DNA of 27,298 nt, taken from the NCBI GenBank assembly GCA_035758575.1, contig DASTXH010000045.1, positions 1 through 27,298 of the forward strand, given 5' to 3'. A program made the translations under genes and the position numbers. Origin of the DNA: JANWHZ01 sp035758575 (lineage in GTDB: Bacteria > Patescibacteriota > Saccharimonadia > Saccharimonadales > UBA4665). Shown here in pieces: positions 1 to 6,620 of the stretch (positions within the stretch are counted from its first letter, which is position 1; each line of letters opens with the position of its first letter). The notes beneath the pieces are model-generated. The model did not search any database. It was not told the DNA's origin and saw only the letters and a program-made list of their open reading frames with translations.

Positions 1-3
1 TAG

Positions 4-9
4 TATAAT
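4..9 (+). promoter_or_regulatory. Possible -10 box for tRNA-Gln
   Basis: TATAAT consensus -10 hexamer about 58 bases before the mature tRNA. The -35 lies outside the window. A 6-bp hairpin (GCCTGA 30-35 with TCAGGC 42-47) sits between box and tRNA and could be leader structure or the tail of an upstream gene's terminator. Box seen; role inferred. Confidence 0.35.
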
Positions 10-63
10 CCTACCCGTAGCTGAACTGAGCCTGATACTTTTCAGGCACACTAAAAGCGAAAA

Positions 64-1716
64 TTATTGGGGATTGGCCAAGTGGTAAGGCAACGGGTTC
101 TGGTCCCGTGATCGGGGGTTCGAATCCCTCATCCCCAGCCACAAGGGACTTATAGTCCCATTTACAAATTCTTCATCTGTTATTTTACCGTTATTAGTTT
201 GTTCGAAAGTATTTCTGAGTTCTTTTTCCATAGTTACCTTTTTGGCTATAGCAGAAACGAGCGGCGTACATTCCACCTCTATAAAACTGCCGTTTAGCCG
301 GATGTTCGAAAATAAATCGCGTAAAATGGCCCTGCGGTCACCGTCCTGTTTGGATGTATAGATGGCGGCCGCTTTTTGCGATAAATCGAGTATGTCTATG
401 CCCTTTTCGAGGATCGCCAGATAATCTTCTTCAAAGTCTTCCAGTTTCTTGGTGATAAGCTTCTGTTCGTTTGAAGCATCCTGATGCATTTTGTCGTACT
501 GGTGGACGCTGATGCGGGCATCGAGCCGGTCTTCGTATAAAACATCCATGCGACGACTAAGTTGCTGGTAGCGGTCTTTCAGCTGTTTTCTGAGAGCGAG
601 GCGAGCTTCCATGTCAGCTTCGTACTTTGTGCGCAGTGTTACTTTCACCCATTCGATGACTTGCGGCGACGGTGATATAAGAGCAGATAGCTCTTTGAGC
701 AGATGCCCCTCTACAGTTTCTTGCCGTATGTACGTCTTCTGGCCACACGGTTTGTAATGGTTGCAGTGTCCGTACCAATGCGCACGCTGCGTCTCCCAGG
801 CAATAGTCCCACCACATTCGGCACAGTGCATCATACCCTTGAGAACGGGGTTGTGCTTTGCATACTTCGGCGTAGTCTTGCGCTTCAGGCGTTGTTGCAC
901 ACGCTCGAACAGCGCTGCGCTGATCAACGGCTCATGCTTACCGTCATAAATCCGGCCTTTCCATACCATTTTGCCCATGTAAAAGGGGTTGCTTAAAAGC
1001 CGATGCATCTGGCTTTTTACGAGCGGTCGACCAAAATGAGTCCGCAATCCCTTCTCTTTCATAGTTTCTACCAGAAGCTTGAGCGAGTAATTGCCTGTAT
1101 CGTAGAGCTCGAACGTTTCGCGCATGAGAGGCCCCATTTGAGGGTCGGGTACGTGGATTTTGTGACCTGAGTCGCCCACGGTCTTATAGCCGGTGAGCGG
1201 TTTACCTGGCAGCCAGCCTTCTTCAAGTTTTTCGCGTACGCCCTTGTCAACTTCTTCACGCAGATTGTCGATAGTATTTTTGGCGAATAGAACGCGCAGG
1301 CCCCAGTTCAATTTCTCCTGCGACCGCGAATGCTTGTGCATGACGAGCGAATCTTTGACGAGGTGTACCTCGTGCCTTTCGTCTTCCTCAAGCCAGTCGT
1401 CGATCATGACAGCATCTTTGAAGTTGCGGGTCAGGCGATCGACTTTCTCACAAACAAGAATGTTAATTTTATTTTCAGCAATGTAGCTGATCACTTCATT
1501 GAAAAGCTCGCGCTGCTTTTTACCGGAGGCGGATTCGGATATTTGAAACGTCTTGAGCGCTGTCAGATCCTTGCGAAGGCAGTAGTCTTTAAGTAGCCGC
1601 ACTTGCGCGGGCAGCGAGTAGCCTTCCACCTCCTGGTCGCGGCTGGATACGCGTGCCATGAGCACGCATTCGTTTTGTTTCGTCTTGTACTTTTGGCGTT
1701 TGGCCTCCATGCTCAT
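64..1716 (-). CDS. Large serine recombinase (site-specific integrase), C-terminus antisense to tRNA-Gln
   Basis: A 550-residue large serine recombinase that would integrate and excise the element. The N-terminal resolvase domain has ARVSS with the predicted nucleophile Ser24 and a following DRLTR segment. Next comes a recombinase domain (roughly 150-290) and a zinc ribbon with C298xxC301 and C318/C324. After that is a charged coiled-coil region (about 360-430), as in integrases of the TnpX/phiC31 class. The start ATG at 1716 lies one base after the stop of the small upstream gene, so the two are probably coupled; a GGAGG lies 12 bases upstream. Residues 526-550 are the reverse complement of tRNA-Gln, so the integrated gene borrows its C-terminus and stop from the target. 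The excised circle would encode a different end. Function is certain at family level; att location is inferred. Confidence 0.95.
   Translation of the reverse strand: MSMEAKRQKYKTKQNECVLMARVSSRDQEVEGYSLPAQVRLLKDYCLRKDLTALKTFQISESASGKKQRELFNEVISYIAENKINILVCEKVDRLTRNFKDAVMIDDWLEEDERHEVHLVKDSLVMHKHSRSQEKLNWGLRVLFAKNTIDNLREEVDKGVREKLEEGWLPGKPLTGYKTVGDSGHKIHVPDPQMGPLMRETFELYDTGNYSLKLLVETMKEKGLRTHFGRPLVKSQMHRLLSNPFYMGKMVWKGRIYDGKHEPLISAALFERVQQRLKRKTTPKYAKHNPVLKGMMHCAECGGTIAWETQRAHWYGHCNHYKPCGQKTYIRQETVEGHLLKELSALISPSPQVIEWVKVTLRTKYEADMEARLALRKQLKDRYQQLSRRMDVLYEDRLDARISVHQYDKMHQDASNEQKLITKKLEDFEEDYLAILEKGIDILDLSQKAAAIYTSKQDGDRRAILRDLFSNIRLNGSFIEVECTPLVSAIAKKVTMEKELRNTFEQTNNGKITDEEFVNGTISPLWLGMRDSNPRSRDQNPLPYHLANPQ
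68..141 (+). tRNA. tRNA-Gln (anticodon CUG)
   Basis: Complete cloverleaf. The acceptor arm 68-74 pairs with 131-137 through all seven positions, including the U1-A72 pair typical of glutamine tRNAs. The discriminator is G138 and CCA is encoded at 139-141. The anticodon stem 93-97/105-109 encloses loop 98-104 with anticodon CTG at 100-102. The T arm contains GGTTCGAATCC. The tRNA is intact although a recombinase gene reads through it on the other strand, which fits the pattern of an element that integrated at the tRNA 3' end and rebuilt it. Confidence 0.96.
121..141. other. Predicted attachment site (left end of integrated element)
   Basis: The 3' end of tRNA-Gln is the likely target, because the recombinase begins its unique sequence right after the encoded CCA. 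No second copy of the T-arm/acceptor sequence was found by eye elsewhere in the window, so the partner site either lies outside or, as is normal for serine integrases, shares only a very short core. Exact crossover is not determined. Confidence 0.4.
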
Positions 1717-1717
1717 A

Positions 1718-1921
1718 TCAGACAGATACCTCCGTAAGCGATATCTTGCCTGCTCCTATTGTGTTGTCGGCGAGATTGTCATAGAAGTTCAAAAGCAATT
1801 TCGCGACGTGGAAGGCTTCATCATACGTAATGAGCCGTTTTTGTTCCCGTGTCAGGATTCGGCGTAGTTCTTCGATCCGTTCAGTAGGTATAGTAGCTTT
1901 ATTACCCTCGTGACTACTCAT
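1718..1921 (-). CDS. Small hypothetical protein coupled to the recombinase
   Basis: A 67-residue hydrophilic, mostly helical protein ending one base before the recombinase start, so the two are likely co-translated. I do not recognise a family. By position it could be a directionality factor or a regulator of recombination, which are often small genes beside serine integrases, but no winged-helix or MerR-like motif is obvious. Its ATG lies six bases downstream of an extended -10 box, with no Shine-Dalgarno, suggesting a leaderless mRNA. The short tight spacing and the promoter make it a real gene rather than a shadow. Confidence 0.6.
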   Translation of the reverse strand: MSSHEGNKATIPTERIEELRRILTREQKRLITYDEAFHVAKLLLNFYDNLADNTIGAGKISLTEVSV

Positions 1922-1927
1922 AGTCCC

Positions 1928-1936
1928 ATTCTAACA
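1928..1936 (-). promoter_or_regulatory. Extended -10 promoter of the recombinase operon
   Basis: On the minus strand TGTTAGAAT forms an extended -10 (TGn plus TAGAAT), followed after six bases by the ATG at 1921. That distance predicts transcription starting at or next to the A of ATG (leaderless). No good -35 is visible. It lies back to back with the promoter of the divergent XRE gene, which may repress it. Confidence 0.5.
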
Positions 1937-1989
1937 GTCAAATCACAATAATGCTACTGTGAGTCCCTTTTATTTATCCACAGGTATAG

Positions 1990-1995
1990 TATTAT
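1990..1995 (+). promoter_or_regulatory. Possible -10 box of the first XRE gene
   Basis: TATTAT seven bases before the ATG at 2003; an overlapping alternative TATAGT sits at 1985-1990. There is no Shine-Dalgarno, so the gene is probably leaderless. No clear -35. Confidence 0.4.
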
Positions 1996-2002
1996 CTAAG
2001 TA

Positions 2003-2227
2003 ATGAGTATCGTATCGGCTAACCATGTTAAGTTCGGTAAACGCGTCAAAGAACTGCGCGCTAAGATTGGCATGACCCAGGATGTTCTTGCATCTAAGAT
2101 CGGCAAAGACCGCAGCTACATTGGCTTCATCGAGCGTGGCGAACGCAATCCAAGTCTTGAAGTTATTTTCGATATCGCTAAGGCTTTGAGCGTCAGTTCT
2201 GATGAGCTGCTTAAAGAAATAAAATAA
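2003..2227 (+). CDS. XRE/Cro-CI family HTH regulator
   Basis: A 74-residue single-domain DNA-binding protein of the XRE family. The HTH occupies about residues 11-66: VKELRAKIGMTQDVLASKIG, then recognition helix DRSYIGFIERGERNPSL and a closing helix. It is divergent from the recombinase operon across an 81-base gap that holds both promoters. It is thus placed to control its own expression and that of the recombinase, like phage and ICE repressors. The role as integration repressor is inference; the fold is clear. It resembles the second XRE protein at 19088 in length and layout. Confidence 0.9.
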   Translation: MSIVSANHVKFGKRVKELRAKIGMTQDVLASKIGKDRSYIGFIERGERNPSLEVIFDIAKALSVSSDELLKEIK

Positions 2228-2290
2228 GCGTCATCCCAAACGATTGCAGGCGTAAACTCAGCCAGTAGAGTCGTATCCTAATATATCGTC

Positions 2291-2315
2291 AAACATACTT
2301 CCGTAAGGAATGTTT
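2291..2315. repeat. Inverted repeat (hairpin or operator)
   Basis: AAACAT at 2291-2296 pairs with ATGTTT at 2310-2315, with an inner TTCC/GGAA stem around a GTAA loop. It has no U-tract, so it is not a typical terminator. It lies between the XRE gene and the promoter at 2339 and could be a protein-binding site. Confidence 0.4.
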
Positions 2316-2338
2316 ACATCATCCTTTACTTCTGTTAT

Positions 2339-2367
2339 TTGCTATTCTTTCGGTCTCTTTATATATT
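2339..2367 (+). promoter_or_regulatory. Sigma-70-type promoter of the replication-relaxation gene
   Basis: TTGCTA at 2339-2344, a 17-base spacer, and TATATT at 2362-2367. The start codon follows at 2390 with GGAG at 2382-2385. This is the clearest two-box promoter in the window. Confidence 0.6.
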
Positions 2368-2389
2368 ACATATATAGCGCCGGAGTAGC

Positions 2390-3166
2390 ATGACAACACA
2401 TATACCACCAACCCACCGTAAATCACTCAACCCTAACCAACTACAAGTCCTGGATGCTCTCTACCATTTTAGATTCGGAACAACTGACCTACTGGCTAGT
2501 ACCATGAGCAAACACACGAGCCGAAGATTCATGAATGAACGACTCCGTGTGCTTTGCGAACAAGAATACATCGGCAGGAGATATGACAGCAGCTATAAAC
2601 TCCAAGCCAAGTTTGCTGTTTATTACCTGCTGCCAAACGGCATTAACGCACTCAAGAAACAGCCAGACAAATACCAAGCAAAAACGCTGAGAAACGTCCG
2701 CAAGGATAGCAACGCCAGCGATCGATTCGTTGAGCATAGTCTGAACGTCTTCGCCGCCTATACCAGCCTCAAATTGCTCTACGGGGCCTCCTTCGCATTT
2801 GCCACCAAGAGCGACTTGTCTCATCCAGATCTTGACTACTTCCCGGAAGTCCTGCCAGATGGATATGCCAAGTACAGCGCAAAGAGCGGCGAGTCCAAAC
2901 ACTTCATGCTTGAGTGCTTTGACAGCACTAAACCACAGAAGTTTTTGCGGCAAAGAATTGCCCAGATAATTGACCACGAATATACGGACGGCTGGAAGGG
3001 CGACGATCCCTACCCTGAGATACTCATCGTCTGCGATACAGAACAGCTCAAGAAGAAGGTTCAAAAATGGGTCAAGAAGATCGTTGAGGACGAAGCGGCC
3101 GAAGATATGAAATTTTACGTGACGTCGTTGCCGAAACTTACAGAAAGGACTAAAGCTGCAAGCTAG
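2390..3166 (+). CDS. Replication-relaxation family protein
   Basis: A 258-residue protein resembling the Replic_Relax family, found on plasmids and integrative elements and thought to act in initiation or relaxation at a replication origin. The N-terminal ~90 residues look like a winged helix: helices around LNPNQLQVLDALYHFRFGTT, then the wing region YIGRRYDSSYKL...YYLLPNG. The middle has a conserved-looking segment RFVEHSLNVFAAYTSL, and the C-terminal half is a mixed alpha/beta domain (HFMLECFD...ILIVCDTEQL) that might be nuclease-like, though no complete catalytic set is evident. A two-box promoter and GGAG support the start. Its presence says the element has plasmid-like features. Confidence 0.7.
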   Translation: MTTHIPPTHRKSLNPNQLQVLDALYHFRFGTTDLLASTMSKHTSRRFMNERLRVLCEQEYIGRRYDSSYKLQAKFAVYYLLPNGINALKKQPDKYQAKTLRNVRKDSNASDRFVEHSLNVFAAYTSLKLLYGASFAFATKSDLSHPDLDYFPEVLPDGYAKYSAKSGESKHFMLECFDSTKPQKFLRQRIAQIIDHEYTDGWKGDDPYPEILIVCDTEQLKKKVQKWVKKIVEDEAAEDMKFYVTSLPKLTERTKAAS

Positions 3167-3186
3167 TTGGGCTTCGGGCAGTTTTT
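3156..3186 (+). terminator. Possible rho-independent terminator
   Basis: CTGC 3156-3159 pairs with GCAG 3178-3181 and AAGC 3160-3163 with GCTT 3171-3174, with a three-base bulge, followed by TTTTT 3182-3186. It overlaps the stop codon of the replication-relaxation gene. Stem is modest. Confidence 0.4.
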
Positions 3187-3208
3187 CGTCCTACCCAGGA
3201 CGGCCGAC

Positions 3209-3469
3209 TTATGCTTCGGATACAATCTCCACCCAATTAACTCGTGCAAAAGCCGAATTAACCAAATCGGCAACTATGCCTACCGGCTCAAATTCATACA
3301 ACTCACGTACCAGCTCTTCTAGGCTCTCTGCCTTATGGTGCTCGCTCTCATCTTCGGCTTTTAGCGCCTCTAGCGCATTGTAGCTCGCCTGGTCATTATT
3401 CAGCCAAAGCGCCACCAGCCAAGTCTCGTAATTCGTCCATCCGTTATATCCACTAACTTCACTCATCAT
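3209..3469 (-). CDS. Small mobile-element protein with GWTNYETW motif (DUF7249-like)
   Basis: An 86-residue protein whose N-terminus GWTNYETWLVALWLNND matches a short motif that I know from small phage and plasmid proteins (annotated DUF7249, name from memory). The rest is acidic and helical. No function is known for the family. GGAG lies four to five bases upstream of the ATG at 3469; an internal ATG at 3466 follows immediately. It is downstream of the DUF3768 gene, separated by a terminator, so it may have its own promoter or depend on read-through. Confidence 0.65.
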   Translation of the reverse strand: MMSEVSGYNGWTNYETWLVALWLNNDQASYNALEALKAEDESEHHKAESLEELVRELYEFEPVGIVADLVNSAFARVNWVEIVSEA

Positions 3470-3496
3470 CTAACTCCTTCAAAAATCAACTGACAT

Positions 3497-3528
3497 GAAA
3501 AACCCGGAAGCCAAACCGACTTCCGGGT
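3497..3528 (-). terminator. Rho-independent terminator after the DUF3768 gene
   Basis: Nine-bp perfect stem ACCCGGAAG 3502-3510 with CTTCCGGGT 3520-3528 and a nine-base loop. On the minus strand the stem is followed by TTTTTC (complement of 3497-3502). It sits 22 bases past the stop of the gene at 3551-3865. Confidence 0.8.
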
Positions 3529-3550
3529 ATAATTGATCTGCAAGCGTGTA

Positions 3551-3865
3551 TTAGTACTCGCTAGCAAGCATAACGGTCAGGACTCGCCGACATTTCGACG
3601 AAAGCGGGTCCTCTCCGTATTCAAGCTTCTGGTCGTAGTACGATATTTTCCAGAACACCTTTTCTCCAAACCAATACACCGCACCGAAGTCATGTTCCCC
3701 ATATGGGTCATTATCCTCAGTAAACTCATTGAATCGACGGATCTCATCAATCAATCCACCAAGATCCTCCAAAACCTGTGCTCCTGGCGTAACCGTAATT
3801 CCAAAACCACTCCGCCTAAACTCGTCGTTCTTCTTTGCAATCTCAACAGCTTCTTCTGTCTGCAT
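3551..3865 (-). CDS. DUF3768 family protein
   Basis: A 104-residue protein matching DUF3768: a central NDPYGEHDFGAVYWFGEKVFWKISYYD block and the C-terminal signature RRVLTVMLASEY. The family is widespread on plasmids and phages of Proteobacteria, with no known function. Here it appears complete and in a non-proteobacterial context, which suggests transfer between distant hosts. A strong AGGAGG lies seven bases before the ATG at 3865, so this gene has an ordinary leader, unlike several neighbours. A strong terminator follows it. Confidence 0.85.
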   Translation of the reverse strand: MQTEEAVEIAKKNDEFRRSGFGITVTPGAQVLEDLGGLIDEIRRFNEFTEDNDPYGEHDFGAVYWFGEKVFWKISYYDQKLEYGEDPLSSKCRRVLTVMLASEY

Positions 3866-3902
3866 AGCAAACCTCCTTTATTGCTTATCTTCTGAGCGAA
3901 TC

Positions 3903-4024
3903 GACCTTCCCGCTCACGGCCGGGGCAAGGGGTAAATTGGACAAGCCAAGGTGGAGCACCCAACGTCTGACCGACCTTGGGTTGGCCGATTTACCCCTTA
4001 TACTGAAGAGGCAGTGGGAAGGTC
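3903..4024. repeat. Palindromic element (nested inverted repeats)
   Basis: A 26-bp imperfect inverted repeat, arms 3927-3952 and 3974-3999, matches at 23 of 26 positions, including a perfect 11-bp outer part (AAGGGGTAAAT). The loop is 21 bases. Outside this, GACCTTCCC 3903-3911 is repeated inverted as GGGAAGGTC 4016-4024. The core AAGGGGTA occurs once more at 4065-4072, just before the promoter at 4075. No U-run follows, so it is not a standard terminator. It could be a regulatory RNA or operator, a transfer or replication site, or a non-coding transposon remnant. Confidence 0.75.
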
Positions 4025-4074
4025 AAACTCTCGTAAATGAAATGAAAGCAGCCACGTTACTGCCAAGGGGTAGC

Positions 4075-4083
4075 TGCTATACT
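4075..4083 (+). promoter_or_regulatory. Extended -10 promoter of the DUF4209 gene
   Basis: TGCTATACT is an extended -10 box. ATG codons follow at 4087 and 4090; the second is six bases from the box and would be a leaderless start. AGCAGC 4048-4053 and GCTGCT 4073-4078 form an inverted repeat over the box, a possible operator. Confidence 0.55.
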
Positions 4084-4089
4084 AGAATG

Positions 4090-5814
4090 ATGGAACCGTC
4101 TCAAGTCAACGACGCGATCAACAACATAGTAGCCAAAATCGCCAAGGAGAAACCGGCGATGATTGATCTTGTTGGCGATCGGCTGCGGCATCTACCGGGC
4201 TTCAAAGACGACGGCAGTGACCCTGCCATATACGGCTTAAGGTATATGGAGGTTTCACCGGAACAGGAGGAAAAACGGGAACAATACGGCTTTTTTGCTC
4301 CAATGTTTGAATTTCCGGAGGGCGTATACCCCAAACCAGTTGCAGCGACAACAGCAGAAGAATTTGGTAAGTGGAAAGTATTAGCTGAAGCAGTAACAGA
4401 GCCCCATTCCAAGGCAAGGTATGCCGACTTATTAGTCGAGCGACTACCAAACGGTCGTGAGCGGTACGACTATGCCAAGATTGCCATCGCCGCTTACCGT
4501 GAGTTCGCAAACTCCGACTGGCCGCATGATCTTGATCGCAAGGATGCATTCGTGCGAGCCTACGAACTCGCTAAGATGTTCAAAGATACCGCTACCATTG
4601 AGGCGACCTCAGGAGAGATGCTAGCTTTGGCAAAATCCAGTATTGAGGGCGACGAAGTTTCGCCTGGCGTTAGCATGCCACTGCTTGAACTGTTAGCAGA
4701 AACAAAGTCGGCTGACAGCGCTGAGATTAACCGGCTGAATGATAAGGCCATCAAGAAGTATGCTAACAATGCCTTCGCCATTGATTCCGCACACCACGTC
4801 CAGGAGCTACTCACACCCACCGGCAAGCGACCTGATTTATACCGACAGCAAGCACAATATTTCTATGATGAGGCCATGGAACTGCCGGATGGATTCCAGA
4901 GGCTTTACCAGCTTCACAAGGTTGAGGAATTTGCGGAAACCCATGGCCTAAAAGACATCGTCGCTAATGCCATTTCAGCAGCCGAAGCCATACCGTTTGA
5001 TAGTCTTGGTATGAAGGAGCACTCCTATTCGTTTGAAGTACCGGCCAAACAGTCGGAAGCTTTCGCCGCTTCTGTTGCCGGTAATGACGATCTACAAACA
5101 GCGCTTATACGGCTCGGCTTTCGTAAGCTCATGCAACCCTACAACGAGAATAAACAGCAGGCCGAGGAACAAGCCGTCGGCCATCCGATGCTCATGCTGT
5201 TCAACTCGTTCAATATGGGCGAAGCCAACAGTATCATCAACTCGCCTGAATCCCAAGAGGAGAAGCTCGACAGCAGTATCGTCGACAATGAGCGACTGCA
5301 AATAACGTACTCAAGCGTGTATGTTATGTGTGCCATCGACAAGATCATCGAACAGTATAGCCCCGACCAGGCCGCCTGGGCAGCCGCCTTTGAGAGTGAC
5401 TTGATTGACTCCAACGAAGCCAAAGCGATAGCTCGTGGCATTATGCACTATGCTAATGGTGATGCGGACTCAGCAGTTAAGTGTCTGTCGCCTATTGTTG
5501 AGCGGTTAATCCGCCAAGCAGCACGTTCGGTCGGTATACCGACAACAAAACTTCCAAATGCCAAGCGTCATCAGCCAGGTGGTGTTAAGGGCTTGGGCGA
5601 AATTCTCGGTACAATGCAAGGCTTTATGACAGACGAAGACTTACGCCGCTATTGGCGGAACAGCTTGGTTGATGTCGAAGGCCATAACATCCGCAACCGT
5701 TCGGGGCATGGGCTGACGTTGGATTTTGACAAGCCAGATGCAGCCATTGTCATTCACATTCTCTGCACTATTTTAATTCTGACCACCCAGAAGAAGGGCA
5801 GATCGCAATCATGA
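4090..5814 (+). CDS. DUF4209 protein with HEPN-like RNxxxHG motif
   Basis: A 574-residue mostly helical protein. The C-terminus has the DUF4209 signature: a GVKGLGEIL segment, then VEGHNIRNRSGHGL with R535-N536-xxx-H540-G541. RNxxxH is also the active-site pattern of HEPN ribonucleases, so an RNase role in defence is plausible but unproved. The frame is open back to an ATG at 3937, but that would place the first 51 codons inside the palindromic element, and they look unlike the rest. I chose 4090 because of the -10 box six bases upstream. It overlaps the next gene as ATGA. Its position before a type I restriction operon fits a defence island. Confidence 0.75.
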   Translation: MEPSQVNDAINNIVAKIAKEKPAMIDLVGDRLRHLPGFKDDGSDPAIYGLRYMEVSPEQEEKREQYGFFAPMFEFPEGVYPKPVAATTAEEFGKWKVLAEAVTEPHSKARYADLLVERLPNGRERYDYAKIAIAAYREFANSDWPHDLDRKDAFVRAYELAKMFKDTATIEATSGEMLALAKSSIEGDEVSPGVSMPLLELLAETKSADSAEINRLNDKAIKKYANNAFAIDSAHHVQELLTPTGKRPDLYRQQAQYFYDEAMELPDGFQRLYQLHKVEEFAETHGLKDIVANAISAAEAIPFDSLGMKEHSYSFEVPAKQSEAFAASVAGNDDLQTALIRLGFRKLMQPYNENKQQAEEQAVGHPMLMLFNSFNMGEANSIINSPESQEEKLDSSIVDNERLQITYSSVYVMCAIDKIIEQYSPDQAAWAAAFESDLIDSNEAKAIARGIMHYANGDADSAVKCLSPIVERLIRQAARSVGIPTTKLPNAKRHQPGGVKGLGEILGTMQGFMTDEDLRRYWRNSLVDVEGHNIRNRSGHGLTLDFDKPDAAIVIHILCTILILTTQKKGRSQS

Positions 5815-6445
5815 ACGAGAGTGATAAGCAGTTATTGGCAAGCTCCGCTGGAGTGCTGGCCGACCAAGCGGTTACCGCCGCCGGGGGCGCTATTAGTGCT
5901 GATAAGATAGCACTTACGGTGGTCGGACTTAGTGCGGCGTGGGGACTTACCAAAGCGTTACTAGGCAATGCGATGCAATCCGCCAGAAGCGTGCGGTTGA
6001 GTGGGTGGAGTTTATTCGTGATAACCCCGAAGCCTTTACAGAAGAAATTTTGCAAACGGAAACATTTCAGGACGGCTTCGTGTATTGCTTCGAGCAGTAC
6101 CTTGCCGAGCGTAATGAAGAAAAACGACAGTACATCAAGAGCGTGTTTCTGGGCTATACCGCCGCAGGCAGCCATGAGGAGTTTCCGCTTGAACGATTGC
6201 TCATGGCTTCACAACAACTCAGCAACATTGATGTTGCTACCCTCAAAGACGTCGATCCTTCGAGGCAGGATAAAAATTATCAGGTATACGGCAACACTGA
6301 CAAGAACGAAGATAATATCTACAACCTCATCCATCTTGGTGTGCTCACTCAGTTTACCGACAACCGTATCACTAACGGCTATCCCGCTCCGTTCGTGCGA
6401 ATTACCTCTTTCGGTCGAGAGTTTGTAAGTTACGTTATTGCATAG
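5811..6445 (+). pseudogene. Frameshifted small membrane protein, downstream partner of the DUF4209 gene
   Basis: The first frame begins at 5811 (ATGA overlap with the DUF4209 stop) and gives an N-terminal helix (ALTVVGLSAAWGLTKALLG, about residues 33-52). From about 5975 the sensible reading moves to the frame ending at 6445. That frame gives a soluble domain beginning RQKRAVEWVEFIRDNPEAF and containing NLIHLGVLTQF and ITSFGREFVSYV, typical of a folded winged-helix-like end. The shift corresponds to one missing base; no slippery heptamer is visible. Joined, the protein would be about 210 residues. It could be a true pseudogene, a sequencing error, or unrecognised recoding. Family unknown; probably a membrane partner of the HEPN-like protein. 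Confidence 0.65.
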
Positions 6446-6465
6446 TTGATCGCGGAATCTTTTCG

Positions 6466-6519
6466 AACTCGCTTTTGCCAACGGCAAATGCGAGTTGTCA
6501 CTTTTCTGTAAGAAAAGTG
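6466..6519. repeat. Two tandem hairpins before hsdM
   Basis: Hairpin one: AACTCGC-T-TTTGCC 6466-6479, loop AAC, GGCAAA-T-GCGAGTT 6483-6496. Hairpin two: CACTTTTCT 6499-6507, loop GTA, AGAAAAGTG 6511-6519, a perfect nine-bp stem. Neither has a clean U-run, so they may act together as a terminator or RNA-stability element between the DUF4209 unit and the restriction operon. Confidence 0.6.
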
Positions 6520-6605
6520 AGTCTGCGTTCAGAGAATTTTAATGAGGCATCACAGGGAAATGTGTGTTAGCAATGACTTTCACCGTCTATCGAGAGGAAT
6601 TATTG

Positions 6606-6611
6606 TATAAT
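6606..6611 (+). promoter_or_regulatory. -10 box of the hsdM operon
   Basis: Consensus TATAAT, nine bases before the ATG at 6621, with no room for a Shine-Dalgarno. Together with the protein homology start this predicts a leaderless message. Confidence 0.6.
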
Positions 6612-6620
6612 CTAAGCAAT

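Noticed and set aside
151..1930. ATAGTCCCATT shared near 151 and 1920 as a direct repeat of an att core
   Set aside because: Only about 11 bases, located on both sides of the recombinase and its partner gene, not at plausible element ends; likely chance.
2489..3064. 191-codon minus-strand ORF under the replication-relaxation gene
   Set aside because: Opposite-strand shadow: the plus-strand gene has promoter, ribosome site and recognisable protein features; the minus product has none.
3937..4089. N-terminal extension of the DUF4209 protein from ATG 3937
   Set aside because: It would be encoded by the palindromic element and lies upstream of the -10 box; start at 4090 explains both.
5955..5990. 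Programmed -1 frameshift site
   Set aside because: No slippery heptamer of X XXY YYZ type and no clear downstream pseudoknot; the same holds near 23150.
5811..6428. 205-codon reading of the first frame through to 6428 as the true protein
   Set aside because: After about 5975 this frame becomes rich in Ser, Arg and Cys without domain character, whereas the other frame gives a well-formed domain.
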